Assembly: GCA_020746835.1 (NCBI GenBank)
Contig: JAGPNK010000001.1
Location: 620,001-684,000, forward strand
DNA: 64,000 nt
Reading direction: 5' to 3'
From: Stachybotrys elegans
Taxonomy: Eukaryota > Ascomycota > Sordariomycetes > Hypocreales > Stachybotryaceae
The translations under genes were made by a program, and so were the position numbers. Of the stretch, positions 11,301 through 23,813 are shown piece by piece. A model generated the notes under the pieces. That model saw nothing but the letters and a program-made list of their open reading frames with translations. It had not been told where the DNA came from and did no database searches. Position 1 is the first letter of the stretch; each line of letters begins with the position of its first letter.

Positions 11301-13814
11301 CATTCTCTCCGGTGTGCTGTGCAACCTCTGAACGGGTCCAGGCTCTGTCGAAATCCGGGCAGAGCACGTTACCGAGACCGGCGATGACGAAAAGAATGGC
11401 AGCGTTGATCAGAGCAATGAGGAATACCAGGACGAGCTTTTCTCGCCATGCCATGCGGACATCTGGACGCTTCATGCGGCCGATGTATCTCAGCGTGAAG
11501 GAAGGGATCCAGAAGGTAAGGCACCAAACGAATATCACCCAGGCCCGGCGACGAGCCGTGACGGGAACCGTCTCTACCTTCTTACCCTTTGCCGTCTCGG
11601 GGTCGAGCATATTGGCAAGGTCACCATCGTCCCAAAGCGTGTCCTTGTCGGGCTTGTACGTGTCGCCCTTGCTGCCGAGACCGTAGTCACCAGCGGCTGC
11701 GTTGCGCATCGCGGTAGGAGCAATAGATGGCGCAGCCTGAGGATTCTGCCCCAAGGTAATATGGCTCATGTTGCCCTGGCTGTAGTTGCGGTTGTGCATC
11801 ATGGGCTCGCCACTTCCGTGGAGGCTGCTCTCCACACCGGCGGGAGGAGGAAAGTAGCCACTACCGTTGTTGGAGTAGCTTGTATCAAAGCCACCGACGA
11901 ATGGGTTGGTGTGGGCTGGCTGCATGTGGGCTTCAGGCTTCAGGTCAAGCATGCTTTCCGCCTCCCACCAGGCACCCTCGCGTAGCCACACACGCTCCTT
12001 GCCAATGAAGACCTCACCGTTGCTCCACCCACGCTCCAGGATCCAGCTTTCGATGCCGTCCTTGCCGTCCTTGCATCCAAGAACAGAGTAACGCTGGACA
12101 AACTCATCCAGGTCGAAATCAGCAGTAAAATCGAGGTTCCTGTTTCTCCGGTTGGCCCACTCTGGCAGTCTCCACGAACGTAGTTGTCGAGACACGGTCC
12201 CGGCAGACCAGGCAGATGTAATGGAAGGCAGAGAAGCCAGGCTGGCGGGGGAGTCGTCGGTAGGATGCAAGGCCAGGTGGTGCCAGAGTCGGTTGGAGGT
12301 AAGCACAGCTCCGAGGTCAATGCGACCCTGGCGGCCAAGGTTGATGCCCTGACCTCGAACTGGGAACAGCAGCTTCTTGAGGAATCCCTCATCGTCAGAG
12401 GCGAAAGCCACCTTTTCGAGGACTTCTTCTCGCTTCTCTAGTTCGTGCTGGCGCTCGCGACCTTGAGGAGTGGTCATGATGCCAAGATCGGGAGCAACCT
12501 GAGAAACGGCTTGCTGCATTTCTTTAACGATGGATGACCCAGCAGGTGTTACGTCGACACCGTCCTGGATCATCTCGGCATTAATACCTTGAGAGTCATC
12601 AAAGACAGAGCGCATGGCAATTGCCTTGCCAAGGAGCGGGTCCGGGACTTCGATGACGGTGATGGCAACCGTGTCGCCGTTGTCCTCTCCCGAATTGGGT
12701 GTCGAGATGCCGCGGCCGTCCACGGACTCCTCGCCGTCCTTGATGCGAACCATTTGGGCAGCAATCGTGTCGTTGGCCTTTGAGATGACCCAGTCGACGA
12801 GCGCCTCGTACAAACCACCCACCAGAGTGCGGCGGTCCTCAGTGCTGAGCTGTTGAGCCAGGATCTCGGGCTCCATTCCCAGAAGGCCGCCAACATCCTC
12901 ACAAACCTCTTCAAGATCATCAGAATCAGCGCTGTAGTCCAGCGTGTTGCCGAGCTTGAGGAGTCCAGCAAGAGTTGAGATGAAGTTTCGGTGGGCGGCG
13001 CCCTTGATGCCGATATCCTTGAGGGCCTGTCGGAAATCATCGGCCGAAGCACCATCATCCGCGGTGGGGAGATACTGCGGCGGCTCATATGTTCCGGAGC
13101 GAGAGAGTAGAGCATAAGTCGAAGCCGACTTGAGGCTGAGAAACTCCCTCTCAGCCGGGGTCGAAGCCGATGTCAGCAGATAATAGAAGACGTCAAATGC
13201 TCGATAGCCAGCCTCTGCCGGGATGTTGATCAAGCCATTGGTAGTATCAATGCCACCCTGGGACAGGGCAATCGAAGCAGCGGTAACATTGCCAGCGAAA
13301 TTGAGGGTGAGGGTAAGACCTAGGGCACTTTGACGAGGAGCAGAAGGGTTGTAGGGCGTAACGCAGTGCAAAAGGGGACGGACGGCCTCAAGCGATTTCT
13401 GGATGGTCGAGGGGATAGCAAACGGAAAGGTCGAGAGGAAAGGAGAAAGAATTGAGGGCGTGGACTGGTGAAGAGAGCTGTTGATGGTTAACACATGTAT
13501 CGGGTAAGAGACGGCAGTGTATGCAATCCTTACCTTAGAATAATGCAGCCATCCTCGGCACGGCGGCGGGCGTGTTCCCAGGCTCGCGTTGCCAGAGACG
13601 GGTCTACGGCAGCACCGCTCTGAACGGCCGTGAGCCAAGTGTTGACGACAAGGCTGGTGCTGGAGTCGAGCTGATGGGGCTGAGAAGACAGGTAGATGTT
13701 GTGGATGGCATTGAGGAGAGTCGTCGTAGAGACTTGGGCAGTCTGAGGACCAGTACCCTGAGCTCCGCCGAAAGGCTCCGAGGCCATCGAGAACATGGAC
13801 ATGCGGCTCGTCAT
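8354..13814 (-). CDS. csmB: chitin synthase with degenerate myosin-like head (CsmB type, class VI/VII)
   Basis: Three exons on the minus strand (13814-13534, 13477-9794, 9740-8354) give 1783 residues. The enzyme polymerises UDP-GlcNAc into chitin at the plasma membrane. Order: a shortened myosin-motor-like head (about 1-620), membrane segments near 700-770, a cytochrome-b5-like segment (near 814, [11 protein letters not shown]), a further membrane segment, the GT2 chitin synthase core with EDRYL and QRRRW (residues 1404-1408), C-terminal membrane helices, and a DEK_C-like end ([18 protein letters not shown]). Where the class V partner has GESGSGKST this protein reads SSLHQSTPS, so no ATP-binding P-loop remains. 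The last intron falls inside the CLPGC motif. It is divergent from the class V gene at 17700. Literature numbers this class VI or VII depending on the scheme. Confidence 0.95.
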
Positions 13815-16800
13815 GGTGACGGGATGCGAGGTCGAGCAGCGATGCCCCCTATGGGACTATCACCGGCACCTGGCAGTTTATACAGACGAAGCGGGCACCC
13901 GCGTGCTATGTAGGTTCGAAACGGCTTCACGGCGGCCTTGAAGCAGGAGTCAAGACGTCGGTATGGCTGAGTGACGGAGTGAGCCGAGATGTAGCGAGTG
14001 ACGAGGAATTAATAAGACGCGTCTGATGAAGGTCGGGTAACGAAGGCGATGGCGGGATGTCGCTGAAGCAAGCCAAACCTCCTATTCTAGGTATGTTGAG
14101 GACAAGGAGGACCGAGGCAGCGAGCGTATGGGTTGAAGGAGAAGCTACCGAAGCGAGTGAGGCAGACTTCAGAAATTGCAGTATGCAAGAACAAGGAAAA
14201 GAAGGAGGTTACAGAAGCAAGTCTCCCACGAAGAAATTCCCCCACGAAAACGTAGAAGAAAGGAGTCTGAAAGACTTGGAAAGAGGATCACCAGTCTGGT
14301 GGCCAGGCCAGTACGAGGAATCAAGCAATGGAGCCCAGCTAGGTAGGCCTGGGAAGGCTGGTACGTACCACAATGTCCGGAGGGCTACAGGAGCCAAAGA
14401 TGCAAAAGTCAATGGGCAGTTTGTACTCCTTAGGTGTATGCCCCCGTCGTTTTAGGCCCTAGGGGCCGTGTTAGCGCAGGTCCACCTGCTGGCCAGCCCG
14501 TGATGTGCACGCTGAGCTTGGTCTGGAGAGCGGGTTCAGCAGGCTTGACCCCATCATCCACGACCTATCTAATTACATTCATTGAATTCATGCCAAAAAC
14601 AGGACCCGATCCGTGCCACTGCCATCTGCCATCTGCCATCAGTGTCGTGCAAACGGCCTGCCAGCGAAAATGCTCCAAGACGACATGTTCCCCTGCGATG
14701 GTGCAGTCTTGTATCCGGAGGGTCGCTTGGACGCGGGGATCGTGTCTAAGACGATGCTGCGAACCCAGCGCACTCCAGCGTCCCACGCATAAACGGCCAG
14801 CCAGGACACGCGCCGCAGGTCCTTGTTCGAACCGGTTAGGCAGGGCCGCTCTGCTGCATGTCTGTCTGTCTGCACAGTGTGCCAGTGTGTGTTGGTGCAG
14901 CAGCGTGGAGGTGGTGTGCGTGGCGGGTGGCGTGTGTCTTGTTGTGCCTGGTGTGGTACCTTCAGTACCTGTGGGTGGTGTTTGGTAAGGCGGAGGCGCC
15001 GGAATACGAAGCGAGAGGCGAACTGGTGGACAACAGCCATCCATTTTGCTGCAGTCACTTGGCCTGGTGTGGCCAAGATTGGCTCGTATTTCCTTGATAC
15101 GCTGGTGTCGGCGAGGCTGTGCACGTCCTCGGGATTGTTACGCCAATCCCACCCCATTTGTGACACATGCATGTAGCATAGTAGGCTCTGTGAATTTCCC
15201 GGGCATAAACACCCCTCCCAACCTTTATTATTATTCCATCTATTGCAGGACATTACAGGGACTCTGCCTTGAACTGCTCACTTGTGCTCCATCCCGCCCT
15301 CGCCGTGCCCAGTCTCACTTGGTCTTGATCCGTCAGCCTGGAGTGTATGCGGAGCACACGACGAAAGCTTGATTGCTGAGTACAGCCTTGATCGTCGCGT
15401 CGTTTGTATGCGAGCAAGTAGATACATACATCATCCAGACCAGGCTATGGTCAATCCTTTTCCCGTATGGGCACGCATATCGTGACCCTGCCCCTCTCAG
15501 CCGCATACAAGTAGGGGCACACGCAACTCAATCGCGTCCTGCCAGCGTGCTTACACATCCCGTATAGAATCCTTTCGTGGCTTTCCCAACATCCGAGTCC
15601 CGAGCTCACAGCATTCCCTGCAGTGCATGCCTTGGTCGACACTGTACCCCGTTCTGTTGACGTGGACGGGTTGGAGGTTTTGTTGTCATGTCTCTCACTT
15701 CCAAGACAGGGATTTTCAACACACGAGACACGAACAGGCTTGTATCCAATATAGTAATCCCCGAGCGTCTGACACGCTTCTAATACCTGCACTACCTCAA
15801 CTCGAGAAAAGAAAAGAGGTGTTCATACCTAGAGGTAGGTACTAGGTAGGAAGTGTTTTCTTCTTCTTTTTTCCTTCACTTGAAGGTAGGTACCGAGTAC
15901 CTGCCATGTCCAACCTTTGCCATGGCCCTCTTGCCCATCCTTCTTTGCTTCCTTCCTCCTCTACCTTCTCCCCCCTTTCCCCTTTTAGAACCCCTGCCGC
16001 TCCAGAGCCAGCAGGCCGACTAGTAGCACTAGCATCGTCGATTGCCCACTCAAATCCTGCAAAGGAAGAAAATTTAGAAAAAAAGTATAATCAATGCTCC
16101 ATCCATGTCCGTCACGCCGATATTGTACGGAGCCCACGATGGGCATGTTTTCCGCTCTAGAATATCTAGGCATCGAATGCTTGGTTGGGATCCGCTGGTC
16201 GCCCAGTGTCCCATCTCGACCATTATATCATCAGCGATCACCGATTGATGATCCTGCCGCCGTTTGCGTCCACCCAACTAGCCGTTCATCACATCCCCAG
16301 AGACTGGCCCAACATGTGCAAATGCCGGCTTTGGCTTGGAGGCTTCCTAAACCCAGGCACATGGTGAGTTACACTACCTCAGCACTAGACGTGCAAGTGC
16401 CGCGCTGAGGGTTGCTCCGGTAGGCCGAGCCATGGACGTCCGAAACTTGAATCAGCAAATTTATTTCCATACTGAGAAGCGCTACGCAAGCCTCCTGGTT
16501 GGCATGACCTACGACGTAATGTCGTCACAACAAACCACATTGATGGCCGGCTGCAGGGTACGCATCGCAGCACGCACTCGGTCAAGCCACGACTCAGGCT
16601 CACGCCAGGCAGGCACTCCGATGCCTACCAAATAATTACCATTCCCAAACTCTCGAATGGCATTGACCATGCTTGCAAGGGGACTGGCCTGTTCAAGCTG
16701 CGTGACCGGGGGAGGCGGCCTAGCCAGCCGGGCCTCGCTAGTACGACCCCTGAAGGCCATCCGGAGATGGTCCAGAATTTTTTTCTTGTCATGCTTTCCC

Positions 16801-17699
16801 TCTCTGTGTCTACTACGATCGATCAACCCGCTGGAATGGCCGTCTGGGGGACTCGCACACATCAAGAGTACCGACTACAGTGATGAGCAGCCAGGAACAC
16901 AGGGACATGAAGCAAAGGGCGGTAGAAGCACCTGCGATTAGATTGGCATGAAGCCTCTTCCACTCTTATGAGACACCGCTGGGCCTGACTGAGGCTAGCA
17001 GCACCTGATCTGAACCTCATAACAAGAAATACAACGGGGCCAACACGCAGTGGCATCCCCTTCACATCAACGCGCGTGCTACGGTCACGGCCTACCCGCC
17101 GCAAGCTGTAGCCGCTTGGATACGTGCCTTGCTCTATCCCTAGCAGCCAGAACGCTTCATCCCGAGGTACCGACCCACCGTGTAGCGCAATACATGAAGT
17201 GACCTCGTCCGTTTCCGTCCTGCTGGGTGGGCACATCCTGTACACCTCGTACAGGGCTTGCTGCGCCACTGGTCTGTGTCGTCGACCGTCCAAGACGAGC
17301 TTGGCTGTGTGTCTTTGTGCCACTCAGGACGTAACCCCTTCCCCCTAAGGGAGACTGTTATCGAGGACGAACTCTCACAATCGTTTGCTACGCCTTTACA
17401 ACAACTCTTCATAGCTTCACGGGCATAGAGACGGCTTTCGATATTGTCGAGCCTCTCTTCGCCTTCTTTTGCTTCTTCCAGACATTCGTTTGTTTGTTTC
17501 TTACTCGTTTTTAATCTTTGGGCATCGCTCGTTACCTCGCCCCGAGTCTCGAAATCCAGCATAAAGACGATTCAAACCACACGCCGTGTCTTCATCCTTC
17601 CGACGCCGAATCTCTAATTCTCCTGACACAACCCCTCGCATCGCTTCCACACATCTCTAGCATCGTGGGAAGAGTTAGCCCTTCGGCTTGTCGCCCATC
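13815..17699. promoter_or_regulatory. shared 3.9-kb divergent upstream region of the two motor-head chitin synthases
   Basis: Both flanking genes read outward, so both promoters must lie here. Several open frames of 100-200 codons occur but overlap each other on both strands, lack splice-consistent extensions and have no recognisable domain; I treat them as noise. The region before 17700 is strongly pyrimidine-rich, and GGTAGGTA-type short repeats appear around 15833-15895. I could not identify specific transcription-factor sites with confidence. Confidence 0.6.
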
Positions 17700-20600
17700 A
17701 TGGCTATGAATCTCCCGCCCCTTGCCACGGGCAGTGGAGGGGCTCACAATCAACCTTCGCTGCCATCGTTGCCAGCCCATCTCCAGTCCGACACTCACCT
17801 TACCGCTCACCTCGCCAGCCGTTTTCATGTGTCTCATCCCACGGCCAAGCTCTCCTCCCATGCTCTCATCTCCTTGAACACATACACGTCTTCCACCAAG
17901 GGCCCTGATGGTGGTAAGGAAGGTAGCGCCATGGCTGGCGCTGAGGATATCGCCGACAGGGCGTTTCTCCGCCTCGGCCACCGCTCTGAAAGCCAAGCGA
18001 TTGTTCTTCTGTACGTCGACTCCGATGCCAATTGATTGCGGGGATCCCAAATAGATATGTGCTGACACGTTACTCAGGGGAGAGTCTGGCTCTGGCAAAT
18101 CGACCATTCGTTCTCACCTGCTCACGGCCCTCCTCAACAAGTCCTCGACGCCCCTGTCAACCAAGATGTCGCTTGCGGCCTACGTCTTTGATACGCTGAC
18201 TACGACTAAAACCGCTACGACTCCCACTGCCTCCAAAGCCGGCCTTTTCTACGAGCTTCAGTACGACACCTCGACTACAACACACCCCATTCTCATTGGT
18301 GGCAAGCTCCTGGATCACAGGCTGGAACGAAGTAGGATAGCAGATGTTCCTACTGGCGAGCGTAATTTCCATGTTCTTTACTACTTGCTGGCCGGTACTA
18401 GCGACGCCGAAAAGGCCCATCTCGGCCTTGACGGTGCTGTCAACGGTGCTGCCAAACGGTGGAAATACCTTGGCCACCCCACGCAGCTCAAGGTGGGCAT
18501 CAACGACGCCGAAGGTTTCCAGGTCTTCAAGAATGCCTTGAGGAAGCTCGAGTTCCCCAGAAGCGACATCGCCGAAATTTGCCAGGTTCTGGCCAGCATT
18601 TTGCACATTGGTCAGCTCGAATTCGAGACTGCGAGTGTGACCAGCGCTGGTGGTGACGATAGCGGTGGATTCTCGCACGAGGGCGCCAGCACATTCACTG
18701 CTGTTAAGAACAAGGATGTTCTTGCCATCATCGCCGCTTTCCTCGGCGTGAGTGCAAGTGATCTCCAGACCACTCTGGGCTACAAGAACAAGATGATTCA
18801 CAAGGAGCGTGTAACCGTCATGCTTGACCCCAACGGTGCTCGTGCCCACGCCAACGAGCTTGCCAGAACTCTGTACGCACTTCTGGTTGCCTGGATCCTG
18901 GAGAGCATCAACCAGAGACTGTGTGCTGTCGAGGAGGCTGTGGCCAACACGGTTTCCATCGTTGATTTCCCTGGTTTCGCTCAGCAAAAATCTACGCAAT
19001 CCACCCTGGATCAGCTCCTGAACAACGCAGCCACCGAGGCCATCTACAACATGACCCTCCACCACTTCTTTGACCGCAGGGCTGACATGCTCGAGTCCGA
19101 GGAAGTCAGCGTTGCTCCGACGAGCTACTTTGACAACTCGGATGCCGTCAAGGGTCTTCTCAAACCGGGCAATGGCTTGTTGAGCATTCTCGATGATCAG
19201 ACCCGCCGCAACCGTACCGACATGCAGCTTCTCGAGAGTCTTCGAAAGCGATTTGAGGGCAAGAACGCTGCCATTGACGTTGGCTCAGCCACCGCTCGAC
19301 TGCCCGGAAGCAACTTCATGACCGAGAACACTGCCGCCACCTTCACTGTCAAGCATTTTGCTGGAGAAGTTGACTACCCGGTAAAGGGCCTGATTGAAGA
19401 GAACGGCGAAGTCATTAGCGGCGATCTCATGAACATGATCAACTCGTCGAAGAGCGAGTTTGTTGCCCGACTATTCGGCCAGGAAGCTCTGCAAACGGTT
19501 ACCCACCCTGCTGAGCGCAGCACCATAATGCAAGCCACCATTAGCTCAAAGCCCATGCGAGCGCCCAGTGTCATGTCTCGAAAGGGCACTCGAGCCAGAG
19601 CTAGCATCGCGAGCCGACGACAGCAGCAAGAGGCTCTCGAAGCAGCCGATGTCGCCAGCGAGGCGGGTGAGTCTAGGCGCGGCACTCGGGTTGCATCTGA
19701 GCAAGGCGCCTCGGGTCAATTTCTTGCATCGCTCGAGAACGTCCAAAATGCCGTTACCGACCCATCTACAAACTCTTACTTCGTCTTCTGTCTCAAGCCA
19801 AACGATCGTCGTATCGCCAACCAGTTCGACAGCAAGTGTGTCCGGATGCAAGTCCAGACCTTTGGCATCGCTGAGATCAGCCAGAGACTTCGTTCTGCTG
19901 ACTTCAGTCTGTTCTTGCCCTTTGGCGAGTTTCTGGGCTTGACCGACTCTGAGACACTCCTGGTTGGCAGTGAGCGCGAGCGAGCACAGTCTGTCATTGA
20001 GGAGAAGCGATGGCCAAGCAACGAAGTCCAGGTTGGCTCTACTGGCGTCTTCCTGAGCGAGCGATGCTGGATGGAAACAGCCAACCTGAGTGAGAACATG
20101 GCGTCAAATCCCTTTGGCACGAACGCAAACTCGGACCAGGGTGACGGAATCACTCCTGGTGACCATGGCCCATTCATGTCCTCCAAGGAACGCCTCGGCT
20201 CAGGCGGTAACACGCCTCTCATGTATGGCGAGAAGGGCAAGGGTGGCTACTTCGCCGATGACACTCGTTCTGAAGCTGGAGTCTCTGCCTTTGGCGCAGG
20301 TGACATGTTCAAGAACCTTGAAACCCGCGAGCAGATGGCCGAACGTGGCAACGAGAAGTCGCTCGAGGAGGTTGAGGAGTTCAGGGACAGCCCAAGCCGT
20401 AAGCGCTGGGTTTTCATGACGTACTTCCTCACCTGGTTCGTTCCCGATTTCGTCGTTCGATTGGTTGGCCGCAAGCCACGAAAGGATGTCCGAATGGCTT
20501 GGAGAGAGAAGCTGGCCATCAACATCATCATCTGGCTGATGTGCGGTTTCTCTACCTTCTTTGTCATTGGTTTCCCCCGTCTGATCTGCCCCAGGCAGAA

Positions 20601-23398
20601 TGTGTTCAGTGCTGAGGAGCTGTCAAGCCACAACGGAGACGACGGGAACACCGCCTATGCAGCCATCCGCGGAAATGTCATTGATATCGGTGCATTCTAC
20701 TACAACCATGTCCCCAACTACATCCGACAAGACACGTTCCTTAACTATGCCGGCCAGGACATCAGCGCTTTGTTCCCCGTTCAAGTCAGTGCCCTGTGCC
20801 GTGGCCGCTATGGTGACATCGACCCCTCAGTCACTCTTGACTACAAGAACACAAACCTCACTGGCTCCCCCACCCTGGTTCGACCCGAGGATGTCACGTT
20901 TAAGTACCACGACTTCCGCCACTTCACCAACGACAGCCGACCCGACTGGTACATTGAGCAACTGATCATGCTGCGAGACCTCTATGGAAAGGGCAAAGTG
21001 GGCTATTCTCCTCAGTACATCAGGACGCTCTATGAGCGAGACCGCCAGCGAATCGCTTCCATTAACGGTCGTGTGTATGATTTGACGACGTACTTCCTCG
21101 AAGGTCGCCAGATGAGGGCTCCTCCCGGAGAGCAACCTCCCACGGACAGATCTCTGACCGACTTTATGCACAGCTCGGTTCTCCGACTTTTCCAGGATCA
21201 TTCCGGTGGCGATGCTACCAGATACTGGAACTCGCTGAACATTGATGAATCCACCAGGAACAACATGCGCCGATGTCTCGATAACCTCTTTTATATCGGT
21301 GACGTTGATACGCGATCCTCAGTTCGCTGCCAGTTCGCCGAGTATCTCGTCTTGGCCGTCACTATTCTTCTTGCTTCCGTCATCGCCTTCAAGTTCTTTG
21401 CTGCCTTGCAGTTCGGAAGTAAGAATATGCCTGAGAACTTGGACAAGTTCGTCATGTGCCAGATTCCTGCCTACACGGAAGACGAGGAATCCCTCCGACG
21501 TGCCATCGACTCGGCTGCCCGCATGCGCTACGATGACAAGCGCAAACTGCTCATTGTTGTCTGCGACGGTATGATTATCGGACAGGGCAACGACCGCCCA
21601 ACTCCCCGAATCGTTCTGGACATTCTTGGAGTGTCTGAGACCGTCGATCCAGAGCCTCTTAGCTTTGAATCTCTCGGCGAAGGTATGAAGCAGCACAACA
21701 TGGGCAAGGTCTACTCTGGTCTGTATGAGGTCCAAGGTCACATCGTTCCTTTCCTTGTCATTGTCAAGGTTGGCAAGCCTTCCGAGGTCTCGCGTCCTGG
21801 TAACCGTGGCAAGCGTGACTCTCAGATGATTCTCATGCGCTTCCTCAACCGCGTGCATTACAACCTTGCCATGAGCCCTATGGAGTTGGAAATGTACCAC
21901 CAAATTCGCAACATTATCGGCGTCAACCCCACCTTCTATGAGTTCCTTTTCCAAATCGATGCCGACACCGTTGTTGCAGCCGACTCGGCTACTCGCATGG
22001 TTTCCGCCTTCTTGGACGACACTCGTACCATCGCCGTCTGCGGTGAGACTGCTCTGTCTAACTCCAAGGCCTCCTTCATCACCATGATTCAGGTTTACGA
22101 GTACTGGATGTCGCACAATCTGTCCAAGGCCTTCGAAAGTTTGTTCGGTTCAGTCACCTGTTTGCCCGGTTGTTTCTCCATGTACCGTGTCCGCGCAGCT
22201 GATTCTGGCAAACCTCTCTTCGTCAGCCGCGAGGTTGTCGATGCCTACGCCAACATCCGTGTTGACACTCTTCACATGAAGAACCTGTTGCACTTGGGTG
22301 AAGATCGCTACCTGACGACTCTTCTCCTCAAGTACCACTCGTACTACAAGACCAAGTACATCATGTCTGCACACGCCTGGACCGTTGCCCCCGATAGCTG
22401 GCAGGTTTTCCTGTCTCAGCGTCGACGATGGATCAACTCAACTGTGCACAACCTGATCGAGCTTATCCCAATGGCCCAGCTCTGCGGATTCTGCTGCTTC
22501 AGTATGCGTTTCGTCATCTTCATCGATCTGCTCAGTACCCTTATCCAGCCCGCCGTCGTTGCTTACATTGTCTATCTGATTGTCACCATCGCTCTCAACC
22601 CCTCGATCGTGCCCATCACTGCCTTCATTCTTTTGGGTGCCATCTACGGTCTCCAGGCCATCATCTTCATTGTCCGCCGCAAGTGGGAGATGGTTGGATG
22701 GATGATTCTGTACATTGTCGCCATTCCCATCTTCAGTTTTGGTATTCCCTTGTATGCCTTCTGGCATATGGACGATTTCAACTGGGGTAACACTCGTGTT
22801 GTCGCCGGTGAGAAGGGCAAGAAGATTGTTGTCAGTGACGAGGGCAAGTTTGATCCCAGCTCCATTCCTCGCAAGAAGTGGGAGGAGTACCAGGCCGAGC
22901 TGTGGGAGATCCAGACTTCCCGCGACGACGTGCGCTCCGAGATCTCTGGCATCAGCTATGGCACCCGCGCCATGGGCCCTTTCAACTCGGAGTACGCCGG
23001 TTCCGTCACCGGCCTCGTCCCTCCCATGCCCAACGCACCTTACGACTCGCGCAACATGTCTCGTATGTCTCTGGCCCCCTCGGAGATGCACGGCAACCGC
23101 ATGAGCCAGTTTGGCGGCTCACAGTTCTTCTCTCCCGATGACATGGTCGGTCTGCCAAGCGACGATGCCATCCTGGCTGAGATTCGCGACATCTTGAGGA
23201 CTGCCGACTTGATGACCGTTACGAAGAAGGCCATCAAGCAAGAGCTGGAGCGACGCTTCGGTGTTCCTTTGGATGCCAAGAGGGCATACATCAACAGCGG
23301 TAGGTTTCCACCCTTCTCTCCTGACTGACCTCTACGCTTTCGAATTCAGACTAACTTTGTTATTAGCTACCGAGGCACTTCTTTCTGGTCAGCTGTGA
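17700..23398 (+). CDS. csmA: class V chitin synthase with myosin motor-like domain
   Basis: Exons 17700-18010, 18078-23299 and 23367-23398 give 1854 residues, the usual size of CsmA/ChsV proteins. The protein couples a myosin-like head to a GT2 chitin synthase and builds chitin at hyphal tips and septa. The head (about 1-780) keeps a P-loop GESGSGKST (105-113), a switch I-like TASKAG segment and a switch II-like VDFPGFA. Next come membrane segments (about 880-920), a cytochrome-b5-like domain (about 945-1010), a second b5-like RVYDLTTYF near 1097, a membrane segment near 1195, and the catalytic core with EDRYL and QRRRW (1551-1555). Several C-terminal membrane helices and a DEK_C-like domain (about 1795-1854) follow. 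Intron 1 enters in phase 2 exactly before the P-loop. The 32-base last exon supplies the ending [10 protein letters not shown]. An upstream in-frame TTG is not used as the start. Confidence 0.97.
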
Positions 23399-23813
23399 TC
23401 CACGCATATAGATTTTTACCGTTTATTGGACGTATGAACATCAGAATGAGCAATTTTTGAGAGAAAAGGAAAAGGGTTTATTTATAAGCCATTTAATAAG
23501 CATACGATGCTGTCGTGGCCATCATCACAACAGGCTGTTGCACCGCCATGGATATCGGTCATTTAGGAAAGGTTCTACTTTATTTTTGTTTTCGTCATTT
23601 GGCAGTTTGTGCTTGGTGTTTGGATATAAATAGGATGTCGATAAGCTTCCGTTCTTACAAGTCTGTACATCTCTGTCTCACTCTTTCTTGGCAGATACTT
23701 GATGCAAATCAGATTGATGTCCCCCTAAACTAGCTTGTCCTTTCACATGTGCCATGAGCGAAACGCCTGTTCTCTGTGATTTTGTACATCTTTCCCCCTC
23801 GTATTGTACGCCC
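23399..23813. other. convergent 3' region between csmA and URB1 genes
   Basis: About 415 AT-rich bases between converging genes, with no gene. AATAAG/TATAAG-like sequences could serve as poly(A) signals. Confidence 0.6.

Noticed and set aside
14434..15253. Open frames of 184 and 204 codons on opposite strands between the chitin synthases
   Set aside because: They overlap each other, are Cys/Val/Thr-rich low complexity and show no domain or splice-consistent extension.
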